Shown piece after piece: positions 42,900 through 51,322 of a stretch of DNA of 64,000 bases. This stretch comes from Paenibacillus sp. NAIST15-1 (GTDB taxonomy: Bacteria > Bacillota > Bacilli > Paenibacillales > Paenibacillaceae), in contig NZ_BBYF01000004.1 of NCBI RefSeq assembly GCF_001894745.1, positions 248,001 through 312,000 of the forward strand. Direction: 5' to 3'. Position 1 is the first letter of the stretch. Every line of letters starts with the position of its first letter. Position numbers and translations under genes: made by a program. The notes beneath the pieces are model-generated. The model did no database searches, was not told the origin of the DNA, and worked only from the letters and a program-made list of their open reading frames with translations.

Positions 42900-45518
42900 C
42901 TATTTCTTATCCGGAGCCGGTCTGGTGCGCCGGGTCGCAATCGCCTCTAGAGGATTATCCGGCCAATAATGTTTGGGATAGCGCCCCTTCAAATCCTTCT
43001 TCACGTCAAAATAAGTCGTCGCCCAAAAGCTGGCCAAATCCTGCGTTACCTGTACAGGCCTCTGTGCTGGCGAGAGCAAGTGCATCGTCAGTGCCACTCG
43101 TCCGCCCGCAATGCGCGGCGTATCGTGCAGGCCGAATACTTCCTGCAGCCGTACAGCCAGCAGCGGACGATCAGGATCCTGATAATCGACCCCAATGCGC
43201 GAGCCACTAGGCACTGCAATATGTGTCGGCGCCTCCTTATCAAGCTGCTGGCGCTGTTCCCACGTTAGCATCGACTCGAAGACCGTCGTAAGGCTAAGCT
43301 TGCCAAGTTCATCACGGCTGCGCATACCGTATATATGCGGGCCTAGCCACTCCTCCAAGGTGGCTAAGAGGGCTTCTTCACTGGCATCTGGCCATTCCTC
43401 AGGCAGATGCCGATGCATGAATTGGAGCCTCGCCTGCCACTGGCGGGCCGGCTTCGTCCATGGCAGGAGGGCAAGCCCCTCTTGGGCGATGCCTTCCAGC
43501 AAGGCATGCTGCACCGCATCTGCATCAGGTGCGCTATGCGGCATATCCTTAAGCGTGAGCGCCCCTAGACGAACGCGTTCCCGAGCTCGAACCGACTGGG
43601 TCGTCCGATCCCAAGCAATCAGGTCTTCCCGTGTAAACTCCCTCGCGAAGTAACGCTCCAGCACCGCCCTGCCAAGTGACGCTGCAAGCACAATTCGACC
43701 ATCGGTGCCAGCATCGTCAAGCTGCACCGCCACAATATAAGACGACTGTGCCAGCAGGGTTCCGCTTGCAGCAGCTTGCGTAAAGGCCGCGCCACGTCCA
43801 TTGCGCAGCAAGTAGCGCCCATCTGAACGACGCTCGGCAATCCGATCCGGATAAGCGAAGGCAGCAAGCAAGCTCCATGCATCCTCGTCGGCCAAATCCG
43901 CATTGCGCTGTACTTGTTGCTTATCATCCTGTCCCATACGGAAGGCCAGTCTGTACTGCTTCGCCTGCTCATGAATCCGTCGCCGCACACTCTCATCGAC
44001 ATCCCCATGACGAGAATGACGTGATGGTGAATGTGTTCCTAGCGTCAACAGTTCCATGCGCAGTCCTAAATCGGGGTTAAACGCTGCAGGTGTCTGTCCC
44101 GCTTGCCCGAATCCCCCCCTTGCGTTAGCACTGCTACCACTATGGCGAATGACATCCCGCTCCTCCAGCAGCGCAGCTAGCGTACATGCTGCTTCTCCCA
44201 ATCCAAGCTCCATCCCCTTCACGATCATATGTGCGAAGCGAGGATGAAGCCCCAACTTGGCCAGCGTACGACCGTGCGAAGTCAGTGTGCCGGACTCGGA
44301 CAGCGCTCCGAGCTGAACGAGCAGTTCTTCCGCTTGTTGCAGTGCTGCAGGAGGCGGCGGAGTCAGCCACTTCAGATCAGATGCCTCCGTCCCCCATGCA
44401 GCCAGCTCCAATGCTAACGAGGCGAGATCAGCCGCAAGTATCTCCGGCACATGATGTGCAGGGAGCTGTCTCTCTTCTTCTCTCGTCCACAATCGGTAAC
44501 AGACCCCAGGCCCAAGACGACCCGCACGACCGCGGCGCTGATCGGCTGAGGCACGTGACACCGGAACCGTCTCCAGCCGCGTAAGGCCTGTCCGTGGAGA
44601 GAAACGCGGCACACGCATCTGGCCGCTGTCGATCACGATCCGGACTCCTTCCACAGTTAGACTCGTCTCTGCTATGGCAGTAGCCAGCACGATCTTGCGC
44701 ATCCCATTCGTTGAGGGGCTAATCGCAGCATCTTGTGCAGCCGCTGACAGCTGTCCATATAACGGGGCAATATATGCACGTTCAATCCACCCGTTCTTCG
44801 TCAACTCCTGCTCCAGAGCAGTCTGCACGCGCCGAATTTCCCCCGCTCCAGGAAGGAATACCATGATGTCTCCTTCATGATGATGAAGCGCCAGCATAAT
44901 CGTCCTTACGATACGCGGCTCAAGTAGAGTATCTTCACGCCGTTCAGCATATATCGTCTCGACCGGATAACTGCGGCCCTTGCTGACCACTATTGGCGCT
45001 CCTCCCAGCATGGCCGCGACTGGTTCTGCCTCAAGCGTCGCCGACATCACGAGGATACGGAGATCCTCGCGCAAGACAGATTGTGATTCGGCGGTGAGGG
45101 CCAAGCCGACATCTGCATGCAAATGCCGCTCATGGAACTCATCGAATATGACGAGTCCTACCCCTTCCAAGGAAGGATCCTCTTGGAGCATGCGAGTCAG
45201 AATTCCCTCCGTAATGACCTCAATGCGCGTCTTTTCACTTATGCACGTATCCAAACGTACGCGATATCCTACTGTCTCACCGGCCTGCTCACCCAATGCA
45301 CGAGCCATGTAGCGTGCAGCAGAACGCGCTGCAATACGCCGCGGCTCCAGCATGAGAATCCGCAGTCCTTGGAGCCATGACTCATCCAGCAGCGACAGCG
45401 GTACACGGGTCGTCTTCCCCGCACCTGGCTCAGCTACCAATACCGCCCCTGTATGGCTGCTCAGCGCCGATTTCAATTCTGGCAATACATCATCTATCGG
45501 TAAATGATTCCCGCTCAT
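42900..45518 (-). CDS. hrpB: ATP-dependent RNA helicase HrpB
   Basis: The 872-residue DEAH-box helicase has motif I VAEPGAGKTT near residue 29, motif II DEFHERHL near residue 125, motif III MSATLEAEPV near residue 158 and motif VI QRRGRAGRLGPG near residue 334. The HA2 region and the HrpB-specific C-terminal domain (DYQDPDRPLLAVRLQEVFGL near residue 790) are both present, so the gene is full length. Substrate RNA is unknown in Firmicutes. The ATG at 45518 has GGAGG 6 bases upstream; an ATG two codons earlier directly abuts that site and is unlikely. Confidence 0.93.
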   Translation of the reverse strand: MSGNHLPIDDVLPELKSALSSHTGAVLVAEPGAGKTTRVPLSLLDESWLQGLRILMLEPRRIAARSAARYMARALGEQAGETVGYRVRLDTCISEKTRIEVITEGILTRMLQEDPSLEGVGLVIFDEFHERHLHADVGLALTAESQSVLREDLRILVMSATLEAEPVAAMLGGAPIVVSKGRSYPVETIYAERREDTLLEPRIVRTIMLALHHHEGDIMVFLPGAGEIRRVQTALEQELTKNGWIERAYIAPLYGQLSAAAQDAAISPSTNGMRKIVLATAIAETSLTVEGVRIVIDSGQMRVPRFSPRTGLTRLETVPVSRASADQRRGRAGRLGPGVCYRLWTREEERQLPAHHVPEILAADLASLALELAAWGTEASDLKWLTPPPPAALQQAEELLVQLGALSESGTLTSHGRTLAKLGLHPRFAHMIVKGMELGLGEAACTLAALLEERDVIRHSGSSANARGGFGQAGQTPAAFNPDLGLRMELLTLGTHSPSRHSRHGDVDESVRRRIHEQAKQYRLAFRMGQDDKQQVQRNADLADEDAWSLLAAFAYPDRIAERRSDGRYLLRNGRGAAFTQAAASGTLLAQSSYIVAVQLDDAGTDGRIVLAASLGRAVLERYFAREFTREDLIAWDRTTQSVRARERVRLGALTLKDMPHSAPDADAVQHALLEGIAQEGLALLPWTKPARQWQARLQFMHRHLPEEWPDASEEALLATLEEWLGPHIYGMRSRDELGKLSLTTVFESMLTWEQRQQLDKEAPTHIAVPSGSRIGVDYQDPDRPLLAVRLQEVFGLHDTPRIAGGRVALTMHLLSPAQRPVQVTQDLASFWATTYFDVKKDLKGRYPKHYWPDNPLEAIATRRTRPAPDKK

Positions 45519-45536
45519 TTCCATCCTCCATACGCT

Positions 45537-45573
45537 AAAAAAGCTGTCTCATCCATCATAGACGAGACAGCTT
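45537..45573 (-). terminator. Terminator of the MFS pump gene
   Basis: AAGCTGTCTC pairs perfectly with GAGACAGCTT around 13 bases, and the minus-strand T-run TTTTTT follows. Confidence 0.85.
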
Positions 45574-45618
45574 CCCTACATCAAGATTATCGAAATTACA
45601 CCTCATTGATTCCGATCA

Positions 45619-46881
45619 TCAATTATTATATACGCTCTTGCCGTTAGCCTTCATCGTCTGCGCTGGTTCTACTCCGCTCATGCTTATGGAGAAGGTCTGC
45701 TTATGGCGGCGCTTCAGCAAGCTCAAGCCGAACACGGCTGATACAATGATCACGCTGATGACAATGAGCGAGGACGACACTGGCAGCGCATCCGTCAACA
45801 CTCCTCCAGCGATTGGTCCAAGCATCATCCCCGCCGCATGAATCATATTGAATAGGGCGTATGCCACCCCATAATCACCGCCCGATGAATCGCCATCCAC
45901 GATGGCACCTAATGTTGGCAATGTCGGCGACAGCGTAAATCCTACTGCTGCCCCTACCAAGCTGCCTGCCATCATCAATAGAGTCACATTGCCTGCAAAT
46001 GCGATTAATGGTAACGTGAGCGCCAAACCAACAAGCCCTATTAGCATGAGTCGGAAAGGATTATGCTTAGCTGTAAGTGTTCCCGCTATAGGAGCGATCA
46101 TTCCATAGCTCAGTGTCATGACACCGAACAGCATGCCAAGCGCAAGCGGAGACATCTGGAATTGCTCAGTAACATAGACCGGAAGGAGCGGCTCCAGCAT
46201 CGTCAATGTCGTCTCAGCAAGCAGGATAATCGAAGCAACGAACAGAATCGTCCGATGCCGCAGCAGGGAGAACGTGCCTCCTCCTTCGGCCTGACGCTCC
46301 TCTCTGACAGGTTCGCGAAGTGCAAACACGACAATGATCGAAATAACTGCCGTCAATGCTGCTGCGAACCAGAATGGCGTATGGTGATCGCCAATCTCAA
46401 ACAACCAGCCTCCAATTGGAGCTCCAAGCAGGGAGCCCGATGATATCCCTGTCATGGCGAAGCCCATTGCCGCTCCGCGTACCGGCCCAGAGAACAGATC
46501 AGCCAGCAGCGCCATTGCTGCTGTCCATGACGCAGCCGCAGCTAAGCCTTGCAGGAAGCGAGCCGTAATGAGCATTGCCGTCGTTTGCGAGAATACGAAC
46601 AGCATGGTAGATATCATCATGAACACAAGACCCGTTAAGATCGTCTTGCGTCTGCCAAATTTATCTGCAACCCGCCCGAAAAAAGGCGTGGTAATGAACA
46701 AAGCTGCTGCATAACTGCCGAACAGAATACCAAGTGTGGTCGAAGACATCGCATACTCGGTTGTAAAATACGGCACGACTGGAATAAACAAACTGTACAA
46801 CAACATGTCAATAAATAAAATACCGATAACGAGCACGAGGCCAATCCACTGTGCGCGACTAATCTGCCTCATGAAAGACAT
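45619..46881 (-). CDS. MFS drug-efflux-type transporter
   Basis: 420 residues, 12 helices. Motif A reads GRVADKFGRRKTIL near residue 69. A motif C-like stretch, AMGFAMTGISSGSLLGAPIGG near residue 140, marks the antiporter branch (Bmr/Blt/TetA-like DHA1). The C-terminal 30 residues are polar. Expression is probably controlled by the TetR-family regulator encoded just upstream on the same strand, because the same operator-like dyad precedes both genes. AGGAGTGGG precedes the ATG. The exported compound is unknown. Confidence 0.88.
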   Translation of the reverse strand: MSFMRQISRAQWIGLVLVIGILFIDMLLYSLFIPVVPYFTTEYAMSSTTLGILFGSYAAALFITTPFFGRVADKFGRRKTILTGLVFMMISTMLFVFSQTTAMLITARFLQGLAAAASWTAAMALLADLFSGPVRGAAMGFAMTGISSGSLLGAPIGGWLFEIGDHHTPFWFAAALTAVISIIVVFALREPVREERQAEGGGTFSLLRHRTILFVASIILLAETTLTMLEPLLPVYVTEQFQMSPLALGMLFGVMTLSYGMIAPIAGTLTAKHNPFRLMLIGLVGLALTLPLIAFAGNVTLLMMAGSLVGAAVGFTLSPTLPTLGAIVDGDSSGGDYGVAYALFNMIHAAGMMLGPIAGGVLTDALPVSSSLIVISVIIVSAVFGLSLLKRRHKQTFSISMSGVEPAQTMKANGKSVYNN

Positions 46882-46890
46882 AATCCCACT

Positions 46891-46925
46891 CCTAAAACTA
46901 ATTTGTTTTTATAAGTTTTCTTAGG
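46891..46925 (-). promoter_or_regulatory. TetR-type operator upstream of the MFS gene
   Basis: AAAACT at 46894-46899 and AGTTTT at 46914-46919 are inverted and 14 bases apart, inside the longer dyad CCTAAAACT...AGTTTTCTTAGG. The inner sequence ATTTGTTTTTATA closely matches, in reverse, that of the second site at 47646. Confidence 0.65.
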
Positions 46926-47043
46926 CGAAAGACTGAGCCTAATGGTTCAGTCGATATAGCCTGATGATTCCAATATGAACGACCTCATGTCCCCAGTGTG
47001 AAGCATGAGCCTTGCAGCGATAAGATAAATCCCCTTGCATGGA

Positions 47044-47619
47044 TTATCTTTGTTCCTCAGATTGATCTCTAGCAACAAGCCCATACAGCATAATATCTGC
47101 AATCGACTTTAATGCATCCGGCAGCGAAATGTTCTGCTTAGCAAAAAATCGCTGATCCAAGGTTGAATTGAACGCATCCGTAATTACCTTCACGATAAAG
47201 GCCGCATTATGCCTTAATATAATGCCTTCCTCCATCCCCTGCTCCAGCAAAATTCGCAGCATCTCCCAATCATCCCGGAGAGCCTTATCAATCTTTGACC
47301 ACTGCTCAGGGTAAACGCGCTTCATTTGCTCCAAGATTCGGTTGTCATACAGCTCAAAGTGATTCGGAAGCACGGTCATTACCGCTTTCAATTTATCCAG
47401 AAGCGACAAAGTGTCATTCTTCATGATTTCTTCAGTCTTCGCATCACTTTCGTGCATCGTCTGTTCTATGATCGTATCTAGCAGTTCCGCTTTTGAAGAG
47501 AAATGCTCATACAAAGTGCGCTTGCTCATCCCAAGTCGACGCGCCAAATCATCCATCGTGAATTTGATCCCTTTGTCTTGCAACTCCTCTATAAATGCCT
47601 TCATAATCCGTTCGCGCAT
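47044..47619 (-). CDS. TetR/AcrR-family transcriptional regulator
   Basis: The 191-residue protein has an N-terminal helix-turn-helix, FTMDDLARRLGMSKRTLYEHF near residue 22 in pattern, followed by an all-alpha ligand domain. The ATG at 47619 (MRERIMKAFIEEL) has GGAGGG 8 bases upstream; a frame six codons longer lacks one. Gene order and matched operators indicate that it represses itself and the MFS pump, with release by a pump substrate. Ligand unknown. Confidence 0.88.
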   Translation of the reverse strand: MRERIMKAFIEELQDKGIKFTMDDLARRLGMSKRTLYEHFSSKAELLDTIIEQTMHESDAKTEEIMKNDTLSLLDKLKAVMTVLPNHFELYDNRILEQMKRVYPEQWSKIDKALRDDWEMLRILLEQGMEEGIILRHNAAFIVKVITDAFNSTLDQRFFAKQNISLPDALKSIADIMLYGLVARDQSEEQR

Positions 47620-47645
47620 GAAATTCCCTCCATTCACGCCGACAT

Positions 47646-47671
47646 AAAACTATAAAAACAAAAGTAGTTTT
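47646..47671 (-). promoter_or_regulatory. TetR-type operator in the regulator's own promoter
   Basis: AAAACT at 47646-47651 and AGTTTT at 47666-47671, again 14 bases apart. A TATAAT on the minus strand at 47693-47688 lies just upstream, so a bound repressor would sit over the transcription start. Confidence 0.65.
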
Positions 47672-47751
47672 CTTAGTTAATGTCACTATTATACCCTACC
47701 TTTTTGACAACAAGCAAGGCCGCGCACCCCTCTTTTTTACACAGAAAAGCA

Positions 47752-47784
47752 AAGAAAACACACTCCGCATGATAAGAAGTGTGT
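47752..47784 (-). terminator. Terminator of the membrane-anchored hypothetical gene
   Basis: ACACACT pairs with AGTGTGT around a 13-base loop, and TTTTCTTT follows on the minus strand. Confidence 0.7.
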
Positions 47785-47792
47785 CTGCTATA

Positions 47793-48617
47793 TTATTTGC
47801 GTTTACCATTTGTGATTTTCTCAATTTTATATGTTTCTGCGTACACTGTTACTACTTGCTTTTGAGTTGAAGCAAAGGCCCATATGTTATTCTTGGAGTC
47901 TTTAAATCGAACTGCACGCCCAACCAATTCAACTTTTTTGCCCATTTCCTTCTCCAGTGCTTGTTTTGCTGCATGTACAGCCTTTTGATCAGCATCCTCT
48001 AGTTCATATATCACTTCGACACTTGGAGACTTGTCCTCATCAGATTCCCAACTCACATTGAATCCTTGCCCCGCTACGTAATAAATTTCCTTTTTGTTAT
48101 CTAATTCTTTCAAATTAGATACTCGAGTGATTCTTGCTTGTTCAATTTCAATATTCGTATCTCCCACTACCGTTCGAAGCGCGCTTACTGCTTTTTCTTT
48201 TTTCGACTTCTCCCAATTGTTAAATGGGATGGTAAATCTAAAAATCCCTGATGTGGATGTAATCAATTCCACCGAACAGTTTCCATCCTCCCAAGGTATG
48301 ACGATTTCTTTACCGTCCAAGTATGGTTTCGAGAAAGTAACCGACTTCCCAGCAATTTTTTCTACAGTCGGCCTTAACGCTTGGATAAACGCTTCATCTA
48401 CCCACTTTATCTTTTCGTCTTGCTTCTGTGCTGGCGTTTTCCCCATCGGCTTCTCCATAATTGATGTTAACTCTACTGCTGAAGTCGGTTGAAGTGCTTG
48501 CGTTGCGGAAGGAGAAGGAGCTTGTTTGGTTTGTTGCCCCCATATTACCACTGCCATCGTTGTCCCGATTATAATCAAAAATATACTTCCCCATACCCAA
48601 ATTGATTTTTTCCTCAC
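47793..48617 (-). CDS. Membrane-anchored extracytoplasmic protein, unknown
   Basis: 274 residues. A single N-terminal signal-anchor (IWVWGSIFLIIIGTTMAVVI, residues 6-25) is followed by a Ser/Thr/Pro/Gln-rich stretch to about residue 50 and a soluble domain outside the cell. The domain has alternating charged helices and strands, such as VYELED-like and EKEMGKKVELVGRAVRF patterns, reminiscent of PepSY-like folds but without a clear match. The GTG at 48617 has AGAGGGG 10 bases upstream; the longer frame from 48662 does not. Function unknown. Confidence 0.65.
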   Translation of the reverse strand: MRKKSIWVWGSIFLIIIGTTMAVVIWGQQTKQAPSPSATQALQPTSAVELTSIMEKPMGKTPAQKQDEKIKWVDEAFIQALRPTVEKIAGKSVTFSKPYLDGKEIVIPWEDGNCSVELITSTSGIFRFTIPFNNWEKSKKEKAVSALRTVVGDTNIEIEQARITRVSNLKELDNKKEIYYVAGQGFNVSWESDEDKSPSVEVIYELEDADQKAVHAAKQALEKEMGKKVELVGRAVRFKDSKNNIWAFASTQKQVVTVYAETYKIEKITNGKRK

Positions 48618-48787
48618 GCAGTTCTGTCCCCTCTTAATTGATATGTAATTGTTAGTTTGCACTCAACAACACACCAGAATTTCATCTCCCAAAATATTCC
48701 TACCCAATTATAAGTTCCCTCTTAGATAGATTGCAACCTCAATCTCCCTAAGCAAATCCTTGATAATTGCATTGCATGTGCCCCACA

Positions 48788-48826
48788 CAAAAAGAGCCTG
48801 CCCGTCTTATGACGGAACAGGCCTTA
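48788..48826 (-). terminator. Terminator after the 47-residue gene
   Basis: GAGCCTG-CCCGTC pairs with GACGG-AACAGGC around TTAT, and TTTTTG follows on the minus strand. It is the only terminator available to the small gene at 48915. Confidence 0.75.
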
Positions 48827-48914
48827 AGGTAGGAGCAGGAGCCTTCCCATGAACTGAAATCACCTTGCTGTGGACCAATGCATATGTTGGAGTACATCTT
48901 ACCAGCTACATGAC

Positions 48915-49058
48915 TTATCGAATCGGCTTAATTGCAGATACCGCTTCAACTTTCCGTGCTGTCATCTGGATGCCCTGCGGAGATTGCGGCTTCGCATCAC
49001 TCTGAATGACCTTGATTGGGCTGCTGACCTTATTCATCTGGTTGCAGAAGCACATCAT
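48915..49058 (-). CDS. Small protein of unknown function, 47 aa, peptide-precursor-like
   Basis: ATGATGTGC at 49058 has GGAGGTGAC just upstream, a near-perfect ribosome-binding site. The frame opens MMCFCNQMNKVSSP, continues IKVIQSDAKPQSPQG, and ends KVEAVSAIKPIR before TAA. It has its own terminator about 90 bases downstream. The segment IKVIQSDAKPQS aligns with VKVIRPAAKPTS of the 27-residue peptide beside the radical SAM gene (seven identities in twelve, with the first position conservative). It is divergent from a DUF1360 gene. I do not recognise a family; it may be a second precursor or an unrelated spore-associated small protein. Confidence 0.6.
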   Translation of the reverse strand: MMCFCNQMNKVSSPIKVIQSDAKPQSPQGIQMTARKVEAVSAIKPIR

Positions 49059-49154
49059 CTGTCACCTCCATTCCCTATATCCATTTCTAGCATATGCAGT
49101 CTCTCACTAGATGGATTGGACATGTCGACATCTGCCAAGCGGAAAGGAGAATGT

Positions 49155-49502
49155 ATGATGATCACCTGGATTGAGCTGTTCATATTAGCGCTGGCTTCCT
49201 TTCGCCTGACCCATCTGCTCGTCTATGACGACATTATGGAATGGCTGCGCAAGCCTTTTTTGTCTGTTACGTATGTAACCGATGAGAATGGCAATGTATC
49301 GCGAATTACGGAACCAAGAGGCAAGGGGCTTCGCTATTGGCTGGGCTCACTAATAAGCTGCCATTGGTGTACAGGCATTTGGTGTGCCACCTTGCTGACA
49401 GCACTGCAGTTCTACGCCCCCGTCACCTATCCATTTATCGTATTATTAGCTGTCGCTGGCATTGCCGCGCTAATCGAGACCTACTTGCTGCGAAAGATGT
49501 AA
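49155..49502 (+). CDS. DUF1360 membrane protein (YjcA-like)
   Basis: The 115-residue protein has two hydrophobic ends and a central polar loop. LFILALASFRLTHLLVYDD near residue 7, FLSVTYVTDENGNVSRIT near residue 34 and LGSLISCHWCTGIWCATLL near residue 62 are family landmarks; the three cysteines in CHWCTGIWC suggest a metal site. YjcA of Bacillus lies among spore coat genes, so a sporulation role is likely but unproven. AAAGGAG precedes the double ATG, leaving a choice of 49155 or 49158 as start. Confidence 0.82.
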   Translation: MMITWIELFILALASFRLTHLLVYDDIMEWLRKPFLSVTYVTDENGNVSRITEPRGKGLRYWLGSLISCHWCTGIWCATLLTALQFYAPVTYPFIVLLAVAGIAALIETYLLRKM

Positions 49503-49528
49503 TGTTGCACGCTTGCTAGGCAAGCACA

Positions 49529-49562
49529 CAAAAAAGGAGCCCAAGCTTAGCTTGAGCTCCTG
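49529..49562 (-). terminator. Terminator of the amino acid permease gene
   Basis: AGGAGCCCAAGC pairs with GCTTGAGCTCCT, and the minus-strand T-run TTTTTTG follows. A further small palindrome, GCTTGC-TAG-GCAAGC, lies at 49511-49525. Confidence 0.8.
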
Positions 49563-49583
49563 TCCTATTCATAAATACGCATC

Positions 49584-51017
49584 TTATCGATTGTTCTTGC
49601 CCAGCCTTGCGATCATCGGCAAGATCAAGCCTAAACCAAGCAAAATGAATGGCGTGATGACGTTCAGCATTAGCTGGAAGTACCATTCTGACGTAAATGC
49701 CTCAACTTTAGGGAACATCCCCATAATACAAGCAAAAGCCGTAAAGACGAAACACCACAAACCGATCACGAAGCCGACCTTGCGATTTTTCACAAATTTA
49801 TAATCGGATTGGAACTTGTCCCCTAGCTTCATGAGCGCCATGAAGGCTGCGAATACCCATAGGTAACGAAGCGGCATTACGATCGAGTTCAGATCAAGCA
49901 GCCAGTTGAAGAGCGAGTTCATGTTGCCAATTCCGATCGCCGGAATAACAATCAGAATCCCTACAAGCACAGCCGTCATAATGTATCCATTGACTGGCGT
50001 GTTGCGCTCGTTCGTCTTCATCAGCTTCTGAGGCACGAACTTCTTGTCCGCATCAAGCAGCAATACTTTCAGTGGTGCATCGATAGAGAAGGCCAACGCC
50101 GAAATTTGTGCAAGTGTGTTCGCTATCGCATACAGCACGAGGAATGTATTGCCGATTCCATAATATTCACCAAGCATCTTGAACGCATAGTACTGTCCGT
50201 TCATCTTCAAATCTGCCGGAATGTTGTTCGAATCGAACATCATGCCCATTGCGAACGAACCGAGCAAGGCACATACAGCAACCATCCCCGCCAGAATCAG
50301 CATCCCGCGAGGGAATTCCTTCGAAGGATTGTTCGTATTGTTGACGTATGGTGAGATTTTCTCTGCTCCACCTACGGCAAATACGAGCATGGACAATGTT
50401 GTAAAGTACGCGAAGTTAAAGTCCGGAATGAACGAGCTGACCGACATATCTGCCGTCGCAATCGTCGCGCCCGTCAGTGCAGGTGCTGTCACCGCAAGTA
50501 CAATGTACAGAAGCGACATAATGAAGATGGACATCCCTGCAATCGTACCGATCTTCTTCAAGGAATTGAGCCCGCGGGAAGCAACCCACAGGAATACGAG
50601 AAATACGGCCAAGCAGATAAGCTGCAGCGTCAATGTGGAAAACTGATTAATAAAGTTCCCACTGCCTGTTACTGTCCAGCCGAGTGCGATCAGGATCCCT
50701 TGCGGCTTCTGAGCCAGATATGGAATGTGAACAACCCAGTACGTCCAAGCAGCCAAATAAGCGACTGTAGGTCCCATCGTTTCTTTTACCCAGGAACTAA
50801 CGCCGCCTTGATCGTTTTTGAATGTTGAACCCATTTGTCCAACCATCAGTGCGTAAGGCACGAAATACAGCGCGATAATAAGTATCCAAGATGTTACTAC
50901 CGTTAACCCTTGGTTTGCATAGTTATTAACAACGTTGCCAAACCCCCACACGGAGACGAAAGCTATCAAGGCAATGTTATACCATCGAAGCTTTTTGTTA
51001 TCGTCGTTGCGGTTCAT
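49584..51017 (-). CDS. yjeM: APC-family amino acid permease (YjeM-like)
   Basis: 477 residues with 12 helices. The opening WYNIALIAFVSVWGFGNVVN near residue 12 and NDQGGVSSWVKETMGPTVAY near residue 69 replace the usual GIGSGIF and EGG segments and are typical of the YjeM branch. VFAVGGAEKISPYVNN near residue 213 is the TM6 substrate loop. It should be an amino acid or amino acid/product exchanger. The promoter was not located with confidence; GAGGAGC lies close upstream of the ATG. Substrate unknown. Confidence 0.85.
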   Translation of the reverse strand: MNRNDDNKKLRWYNIALIAFVSVWGFGNVVNNYANQGLTVVTSWILIIALYFVPYALMVGQMGSTFKNDQGGVSSWVKETMGPTVAYLAAWTYWVVHIPYLAQKPQGILIALGWTVTGSGNFINQFSTLTLQLICLAVFLVFLWVASRGLNSLKKIGTIAGMSIFIMSLLYIVLAVTAPALTGATIATADMSVSSFIPDFNFAYFTTLSMLVFAVGGAEKISPYVNNTNNPSKEFPRGMLILAGMVAVCALLGSFAMGMMFDSNNIPADLKMNGQYYAFKMLGEYYGIGNTFLVLYAIANTLAQISALAFSIDAPLKVLLLDADKKFVPQKLMKTNERNTPVNGYIMTAVLVGILIVIPAIGIGNMNSLFNWLLDLNSIVMPLRYLWVFAAFMALMKLGDKFQSDYKFVKNRKVGFVIGLWCFVFTAFACIMGMFPKVEAFTSEWYFQLMLNVITPFILLGLGLILPMIARLGKNNR

Positions 51018-51258
51018 GTTGCAAAAGCTCCTCTCACTACTTGTGGAAATATGTTACAATTATGTGTGCAGACACTTTATTAGTATACAATTATCAAGAT
51101 ATGGATTCATAAAGAAACTTCTTCATTTGTTGGATCATATTGGGGCATCCACATTACCTATAAATTTCCCAGTTCGTGTACACTTTATGCCACTACGACC
51201 ACTCCTAGCCTATCAGACGACTTACAACAAATAAGGGTTTGATCCGAATTCAAAAATA

Positions 51259-51294
51259 TAAAAAAGCCCCGGAGCTGAGTTCCGAGGCTTTTCC
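51259..51294. terminator. Terminator of the purine permease gene
   Basis: AAAAGCCCCGGA pairs with TCCGAGGCTTTT. A- and T-runs on the two sides allow either direction; the permease stop is 29 bases away on the minus strand. Confidence 0.8.
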
Positions 51295-51322
51295 TTACGA
51301 TATTGGATTCCTGCCAACAACC

